A DNA stretch of 20,387 bases, from contig PLTL01000021.1 of assembly GCA_003164475.1 (NCBI GenBank), forward strand, positions 1 to 20,387. Direction: 5' to 3'. This document shows, in pieces, positions 15,189-20,387 of the stretch; the stretch's first letter is position 1, and every line of letters begins with the position of its first letter. Below the pieces are notes generated by a model. The model was not told where the DNA came from. It worked only from the letters and a program-made list of their open reading frames with translations, and searched no databases. Made by a program: the position numbers and the translations under genes. Source of the DNA: Candidatus Dormiibacterota bacterium. GTDB lineage: Bacteria; Chloroflexota; Dormibacteria; UBA8260; Bog-877.

Positions 15189-17096
15189 TCACGGCGCATT
15201 CCAGACCATCACACCCTGGTCGGAGCGCGGGGGCGCGCCTGCCAGACTGGTCAGGAACTCTTCCATCGTGTGCTGCAGTGTCGGATCGGTGCCATAGGCA
15301 ACCGGGCCCAGGATGATCACCTTGACCCCGAGCGTATGGAGATCGTCACGCGAGGCCGGGATGATTCCCGAGCCGCAGGGAGTGGTCGGTAGAGACGACT
15401 CGAGGGCGTCCATCACGCACGCGAGAGTGGTTCCGCGGCTGGCGCCACTGGGAGCTGAGGTCACGGAGGAGGGGATCGACCAGCCATGCTGCTCGAGCTG
15501 AATCGCGCTGGGCAGTCCGATGGACATCCCGTCGGGGCCCCCCGTGTAGATCGCGACCGAGACCATGCGGACCCGGAAGTTCGACTCGGCCTGCCAGAGC
15601 AGCGGCCCGAGGGCGAGTTCGCTGTACGCGCCAAACGGTACGACTAGCGCCGTCGAACCGGCGGGAAGGTGCTCGATGTCCCCACCGGGGAGGAAGTACT
15701 GAGGAGTGGCTGCGCTCCAGGCGGGAATCGGCATCTGCGGCGCGAGGCTTGCACCGACGAGAAGGAGTGCCGCCCCGCCCACGGCACGCGACTGCCACCT
15801 TCCCTGGAGAACGATCCGATCCGTGAAGACGGCAACCACCGCCGCGAGCCCGAAGTCCATCAAGAGGGCGAAGCGGGAAGGAATGACGTTCGTCAAACCC
15901 GGAATAGAGACGAACAGCCGTCCTGGCAAGGGAAGGAGGTGATGAGTGACGCCGTCGATGTGGAGGTAAGGACCGAGACTCCACACGAGGGCCGCGGCCG
16001 TCCCGCAGCCGACCACGAGCAGCCAGCGGTCCCTATGCCATCGGAGAAAAGTCCAGAGGCTGACGAGGATAAATGGTACTCCGACGTACGCAAGGGCCTC
16101 GCCCGTTCCCCCCGTCCAGTGGCTGGCAAGGTCGCCGGCTAACGGTGGCACCAGGACTGTGTAGCCGTTGGGGACGACGAGGTTCACGGCGTCGGTCACG
16201 TAGACGTTGGGTGGCTGGAACAGCCCGGTGATCCGCCCCGGCCCGAGAAACTGATAGACGAGGGGAACTCCGGTGATCACCAGGAAGAGCAACGCAGCGA
16301 TCCCAAGCGTCTTGGCCAAAGGGACAAGGCGCTTCCTGACGCTACGGGGGGCCAGCAGGCCGGCGATCACGACGGTGGTCCCGATAACGATCACAGAGAG
16401 GCCCAGGATCTCCTCACTGAGGAGCATCTGTGCGGCAGCCAGCAGACCGATGATGGCGCCCCATCGGAGGTTGCTGTGCTCAGGGTGCCGGATGACCTTC
16501 TCGGTGGCGAGAACCAGGAGGGGTACCGGGAAGAAGAGGAGCAGGAGGACGTGGGCCGTGGCCTGGGTCGCAGCATACGGGCCGAGGATCATGAGTAGTC
16601 CGCCCAGCCAGGCTGCCGACACGTGCTGCACATGGCGGCGCAGCCACAGGAAAGTGCACCAGCCGTCGAGGGCGAGCGCCAAAAGAAGTGCCACGTTGTA
16701 CGAGAGCACGACCCCGAAGAGTGCGGTGACGGGCCACATCACCACCGCCAGCAGAGGGATGCTGCCATTCCACATCATGTTCGATCCCTGCGGCAGGTTC
16801 ACATAGGTGTCAAGCAAGGGATTCAGGCCGTGGGTCAGGGCGAATGGATACCAGCCCAGGAAGTTCATCGCCGCCGTGGGATCTCCGGCAGCTCCGGGCC
16901 ACTCCATGGTCGGGTTGCGCCACGCGGGGAACGTCAGCGCCAGCGCGGCCAGCAGGTAGCCGCCGAAGGACCACAGTCGAGCTCCCGGTCGTGGGATGCA
17001 GAGGCGCCCCAGCCACGCGGTGAACACGCCGTGCGGTCCCTCGCCGGTCTCGGCCGCCATCCCCGCCACCTGGCCGCCGCCGGCCGCTACGGCCAT
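15189..17096 (-). CDS. Polytopic membrane protein, GT-C-like glycosyltransferase
   Basis: 635 residues from the ATG at 17096, which has a strong Shine-Dalgarno (GGAGAGG, four bases before the ATG); the frame is open to 17246, but that start would overlap the previous gene by 89 bases. The first hydrophobic helix is at ~41-58. A G-D-P-T acidic loop (~71-74) follows, then P-Q-G-S-N-M-M-W-N (~102-110), then about ten more helices to ~455 and an outward soluble domain of ~180 residues. An acidic residue in the first external loop is the hallmark of GT-C enzymes, which take sugars from polyprenyl-phosphate donors outside the membrane. The family is widespread in actinobacteria but mostly uncharacterised, so transferase activity is inferred. 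It could use the product of the GtrB-like GT2 at 8292. Confidence 0.82.
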   Translation of the reverse strand: MAVAAGGGQVAGMAAETGEGPHGVFTAWLGRLCIPRPGARLWSFGGYLLAALALTFPAWRNPTMEWPGAAGDPTAAMNFLGWYPFALTHGLNPLLDTYVNLPQGSNMMWNGSIPLLAVVMWPVTALFGVVLSYNVALLLALALDGWCTFLWLRRHVQHVSAAWLGGLLMILGPYAATQATAHVLLLLFFPVPLLVLATEKVIRHPEHSNLRWGAIIGLLAAAQMLLSEEILGLSVIVIGTTVVIAGLLAPRSVRKRLVPLAKTLGIAALLFLVITGVPLVYQFLGPGRITGLFQPPNVYVTDAVNLVVPNGYTVLVPPLAGDLASHWTGGTGEALAYVGVPFILVSLWTFLRWHRDRWLLVVGCGTAAALVWSLGPYLHIDGVTHHLLPLPGRLFVSIPGLTNVIPSRFALLMDFGLAAVVAVFTDRIVLQGRWQSRAVGGAALLLVGASLAPQMPIPAWSAATPQYFLPGGDIEHLPAGSTALVVPFGAYSELALGPLLWQAESNFRVRMVSVAIYTGGPDGMSIGLPSAIQLEQHGWSIPSSVTSAPSGASRGTTLACVMDALESSLPTTPCGSGIIPASRDDLHTLGVKVIILGPVAYGTDPTLQHTMEEFLTSLAGAPPRSDQGVMVWNAP

Positions 17097-17157
17097 CGAC
17101 CCTCTCCGTCTGCCTGGCCGCCACGCCGAAAGACGCGTCGGTGAGGGCGCGGGACCA

Positions 17158-19584
17158 TCACCGCCCGTCAGTTCCCGAGGTGGTGACGTCGGCACCACGA
17201 CGCCCCCGCAGTCGCGCCTCGATGGCAAATCCGTCCGAGAGCTCAACCAAGCGTGCGGTCATTGCCGCTCCGGCCACCTCGGCGCTGTAGCGGCTGCGAA
17301 CGGTCGCCGAGGCGGCGGCTCCGATCCGCCGTCTTGCCGCCGGGTTCTCGTACAGCCAGCGCATCCAGCGCGCCGCTTGATCGACGTCGGGCTCGGCCCA
17401 GAACTGGCCCAACTCGCAGATCCATTCGAGCCCCGGGTGCTGCGCGAGATCTTCCTTGTCGATCGGTCGCAGCCGGTAGCCGGTCAGGCAGCTGTTGGCC
17501 TGGGTCATGAACTCCAGGTTCCCCGAGTAACCCGTCGCCACCACGGGAAGACCGAGGAGCATCGCCTCGGCCATCCCCATACCGAAACCCTCGGACCGGT
17601 GGAGCGAGACGTAGACGTCGCAGAGGCCGATCAGCCCGTCCATCTCCGATCGGTTCAGGCTCTGGTCGATCAGGATTCCGCCGACGGCCGTCATCTCGCG
17701 GGTCAGCCGCTCGTGAGCCTGCGGAAACGCGCGCAGGTTCAGGGTCTTGATCACCAGCCTCGTCGGGCCCTGCCGTTCCGAGGCGGTGAAGGCACGGCCG
17801 AAGGCGCGAATCATTCCCCAGGGATTCTTTCGGGCCAGCGACGAGGTAGCGTCGAAGTGAAAGAAGAATAAGCATGCGGCCTCGGGGAGCCCGAAGTCGG
17901 CGCGGCTCAGTCGCGGGTCGGGCGCGGCCTCGATGGGAACCGGCATCACATGGATGGGTTTATCCGTGTGTCCGCGGAACGCGGCCGCGGTGAACCGGCT
18001 ACCGACCCACAGTTCGTCCACACGCGCGATCTGCGGGATCAGGGTCGTGGCCACAGCCGGCAGCTCCCAGAACCAGAAGCCGATCACGTGACGGGCGCTC
18101 CCGTCGGGCCGGAGCTCGGCATCGCCGACGGCGGGAAACTCGTTCACGTTTAGGTACCACAGGTCGACGGGGCCGCGACGTCCGGCCCGTAGCTCGCGCA
18201 ACGTGCCGGGCATCCGCTCTTCCGCCCGCGAGATGCCTGGAAGTTGACGGTCGTTCAGCCATACGCGAACGCCGGAGGCCGCTAGGGCCGTGACGGAGCG
18301 GCGAGCCGCCTCCGCGAGCCCCGTCGTCGCTCTCCAGTCACCGTGCGCGTTCACCTCCGCAACTGGGCGCACCGCCGGGATCGAGCCCTCCACCCAGTGC
18401 CGCCGGCTCGAACCAACACACTCCTCGAACACTGCGGCATACCGGCGGGCGACGATCGCCGGAGATGCGTGGGAGGTAACAAAGTGACGCGCCGCCCTCC
18501 CCCCAGAGGACCGCCGCAGCGGATCCGCCACCAGCTCCTGCATCAACTCGTCGAGGGCCGCCACCTCCTGGTTCGGATCGGTGGGGATGGGCCAGCAGAA
18601 CTTCCGGTCAAGCTCGCGGTACTGAGGCAGATCGCTTACGATCACCGGCTTGCCCGCTCCCAGGCCCCTCATGAGCCCCGCGCTTGTCTCGCCGACGGTG
18701 GGCCCGCGCAGGCTTACCACCACATCGCAGCCGAGGAGCGCTTCCTCGAAGCCCTCGGGCGACAGGTTGATGACCAGATCCACCACACCCTCAAGCGAGA
18801 GGGAGGCGATCTTCTGACGGAGAGCGCTGACCACCGTGACATCCTCACTGCGACCTGCGATTAGCAGGCGAGCCTGTCCGGGAACATACCGATGGAGCCT
18901 GGCGAACGCTTCGAGCACAACGGGGATACGCTTGTGCCGCGCCAGCCCGCCGAAGACGCCGAAAACCACCTCATCACGAGGCTGCCGCGGCACATCGAGC
19001 GACACGCCGAGAAGAGGCGCTGGCGAGTGGATCTGCGTGACACGCGCTCCTGGGTATCGGTGGCTGACCTCGGCCTCAGCCCAGGTGCTGTGGACGACGG
19101 TCATCAAGCTCGCCTCCACCAGACGCCGGGACAGCTGCAATCTCATGCGATCCAGCTCACACCTTCCGTCGATTACTGTCTTCGGGAGGTCCCCATCAAT
19201 GCTGGGGTCGTTGTAGCGGGCCTCTTCGAGGAGCGTCGCACTATCCGGGCCACCACACAAGCCCACGTAGAAGTCGAGGAGACTGAGATCGTGAAGCACG
19301 AGTAATCCCGGGCGATCTAGCACGTGCGGATGCATGTAGGCGTGGAAGAGATGGTGGTTACCCATCTGATACACGTCGAGGTCGCAGGGTCCGGCTGCGC
19401 CGGCCAGGTAGTCGCTCGCCGCCACAACCGGGACGCCCCCTGGGACCCGCACCCCTGAGGCGACGGGATCGGCGACCACAGTGACGATGTCAAGCCGCTC
19501 CCGCAGGTAGGGGAGGAGCATGGCGCTGTAATCGGAGATGCCGCTCCGCTGTGGTGGCAGCGGGCTCCACCAGGCGATGCGCAT
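17158..19584 (-). CDS. Tandem GT4-GT4 glycosyltransferase fusion
   Basis: An 808-residue cytoplasmic protein with two GT-B modules. Module 1 (~1-400): S-G-I-S-D-Y near the N-terminus, a donor half from F-G-V-F-G-G-L-A-R-H-K (~208-218) and R-G-P-T-V-G-E-T-S-A-G (~293-303). Module 2 (~420-790): H-F-D-A-T-S-S-L-A-R-K-N-P, then S-E-G-F-G-M-G-M-A-E with the complete E-x7-E catalytic/donor motif. In module 1 the same spacing has Glu299 but Gly at the second position, so module 1 is a variant or may depend on other residues. Tandem GT4 proteins of this sort usually extend a lipid-linked polysaccharide by alternating linkages. The ATG at 19584 has GGAGA about ten bases upstream. It lies 24 bases after the upstream methyltransferase gene and is probably co-transcribed with it. 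Confidence 0.9.
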   Translation of the reverse strand: MRIAWWSPLPPQRSGISDYSAMLLPYLRERLDIVTVVADPVASGVRVPGGVPVVAASDYLAGAAGPCDLDVYQMGNHHLFHAYMHPHVLDRPGLLVLHDLSLLDFYVGLCGGPDSATLLEEARYNDPSIDGDLPKTVIDGRCELDRMRLQLSRRLVEASLMTVVHSTWAEAEVSHRYPGARVTQIHSPAPLLGVSLDVPRQPRDEVVFGVFGGLARHKRIPVVLEAFARLHRYVPGQARLLIAGRSEDVTVVSALRQKIASLSLEGVVDLVINLSPEGFEEALLGCDVVVSLRGPTVGETSAGLMRGLGAGKPVIVSDLPQYRELDRKFCWPIPTDPNQEVAALDELMQELVADPLRRSSGGRAARHFVTSHASPAIVARRYAAVFEECVGSSRRHWVEGSIPAVRPVAEVNAHGDWRATTGLAEAARRSVTALAASGVRVWLNDRQLPGISRAEERMPGTLRELRAGRRGPVDLWYLNVNEFPAVGDAELRPDGSARHVIGFWFWELPAVATTLIPQIARVDELWVGSRFTAAAFRGHTDKPIHVMPVPIEAAPDPRLSRADFGLPEAACLFFFHFDATSSLARKNPWGMIRAFGRAFTASERQGPTRLVIKTLNLRAFPQAHERLTREMTAVGGILIDQSLNRSEMDGLIGLCDVYVSLHRSEGFGMGMAEAMLLGLPVVATGYSGNLEFMTQANSCLTGYRLRPIDKEDLAQHPGLEWICELGQFWAEPDVDQAARWMRWLYENPAARRRIGAAASATVRSRYSAEVAGAAMTARLVELSDGFAIEARLRGRRGADVTTSGTDGR

Positions 19585-19608
19585 GAGAGGTGTCTCCGCC
19601 GTCTCAGC

Positions 19609-20387
19609 TCAGACTCGCCGACCCAGGACCGCGTAGTCGAGGGGGCCGAAGATCCGGTGGTTGATAGCCTCGACCACCGGCAACAGGTCCACCGCCCAGG
19701 GCCGCTCCCGGTCGGGCGCCGGCACCCCGTCGTCGGCGGGATGCTTGTACCGGACCTCGACATCGGCCAGGCCACGCACACCCACGAGGAATGCGAGAAA
19801 GCGAGGGTTGAGCGGGCGCACGTGTCCCGGATCGATGTAGAACGTCGATGCGCCGACCACCAGACTGTCGGGATTGGGGGTCTCGAGGATAAGCAGCCCG
19901 CCGGGCTCAAGAGCGCGGATGCTGAGGTCGATCAGCTCGACGAGCGCCTCGATGGGAAGGTGCTCGGCCACGTGAAGGGCGGTCACCGCGGCCAGTGACC
20001 GCTCGGGGACCTCGGCAAGGTGTTGAAACGCGTCGCCGAGGCGGACGTCCAGACCCCGGGTCACGCATCCTTCGACGAAATGCGGGTTGAGGTCGATGCC
20101 ATAGGCGTCGACGCCGGATTCCTTCAACACCTCCAGCCACTCGCCGCGTCCGCAGCCCACGTCGACCACCGGACCCTTGCGGGGCAGGGCGAGGACGTCG
20201 TCGAGGTACTCGCGGGCACGCTCCTTGATAACCTCGTTCGAGCCGCGAAACGCGTCCTCGAGGGCGACGCACATGTTGTCCAACGGCGACGGAAGCCGGG
20301 AGAGCCGCTGCGCATCGGGGGGCGCCGGAAGGGACCGCCGCACCTCGGTGAGGAAGAGATCAACCTGAGCCTGGCGGATGCGTGCCT
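19609..20387 (-). CDS. Class I SAM methyltransferase, 5' end outside the window
   Basis: The frame stays open through the right edge, so the start is missing; the GTG at 20343 is probably internal, because the residues before it (an Arg/Gln/Leu/Glu-rich stretch) read as a normal helix. The visible 259 residues contain motif I V-V-D-V-G-C-G-R-G-E-W, then G-I-D-L-N, H-V-A-E-H-L and E-P-G-G-L-L-I-L-E-T-P-N-P. The sequence after that, with F-Y-I-D-P-G-H and P-L-N-P, matches a methyltransferase type common in O-antigen and capsule loci (compare the methyltransferase domain of WbdD-like chain terminators). Known relatives methylate the end of a growing glycan or a sugar in it; the target here is unknown. 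First visible gene of the minus-strand unit with the GT4-GT4 fusion. Confidence 0.88.
   Translation of the reverse strand, partial: ARIRQAQVDLFLTEVRRSLPAPPDAQRLSRLPSPLDNMCVALEDAFRGSNEVIKERAREYLDDVLALPRKGPVVDVGCGRGEWLEVLKESGVDAYGIDLNPHFVEGCVTRGLDVRLGDAFQHLAEVPERSLAAVTALHVAEHLPIEALVELIDLSIRALEPGGLLILETPNPDSLVVGASTFYIDPGHVRPLNPRFLAFLVGVRGLADVEVRYKHPADDGVPAPDRERPWAVDLLPVVEAINHRIFGPLDYAVLGRRV

Overview
This is a high-G+C window with many GTG/TTG starts and tightly overlapping genes. It looks like chromosomal DNA of an actinobacterium or a Chloroflexota/Dormibacterota-like soil bacterium; the phylum cannot be fixed by eye. Almost every gene belongs to surface-polysaccharide (glycan) synthesis: glycosyltransferases (GT2, GT4 and two GT-C-like membrane proteins), nucleotide-sugar enzymes, a split transketolase, and SAM-dependent methyltransferases. 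No rRNA, tRNA, CRISPR array or intact mobile element was seen.

Layout. (1) 3-749, plus strand: the 3' end of a secreted-type beta-propeller (PLL/fucolectin-like) repeat protein. (2) 1098-5057, plus strand: a GT2-GT4 fusion, then a GT2 carrying a C-terminal beta-sandwich domain. Several perfect inverted repeats lie between these two genes. (3) 5221-7858, minus strand: an overlapping three-gene unit made of an SDR-family NAD(P)-sugar epimerase/reductase, a transketolase N-subunit and a transketolase C-subunit. (4) 8292-11920, plus strand, diverging from unit 3: a membrane-anchored DPM1/GtrB-like GT2, glucose-1-phosphate cytidylyltransferase (rfbF), CDP-glucose 4,6-dehydratase (rfbG) and a methyltransferase. 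(5) 11977-14162, plus strand: a large polytopic membrane protein broken by an in-frame TAG and by a frameshift. (6) 20387-14246, minus strand: a methyltransferase (running off the window), a GT4-GT4 fusion, a GT-C-like membrane protein and a zinc-ribbon methyltransferase.

How the genes may work together. RfbF and RfbG should supply CDP-4-keto-6-deoxy-glucose. The usual next enzymes for 3,6-dideoxyhexoses (RfbH and its reductase partner) are absent. Instead, the divergently transcribed neighbours are a split transketolase and a sugar SDR. I infer that the 4-keto sugar may be the acceptor of a two-carbon ketol transfer, giving a branched CDP-sugar that the SDR reduces and the methyltransferase may decorate. 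The GtrB-like GT2 could move the sugar to a polyprenyl phosphate for a GT-C enzyme. This is a hypothesis from context, and it is the most interesting signal in the window.

The second notable signal is decay. The membrane protein at 11977-14162 has two separate lesions, and the methyltransferase just upstream may have lost its original N-terminus to a frameshift. These could be real pseudogenization or assembly errors.
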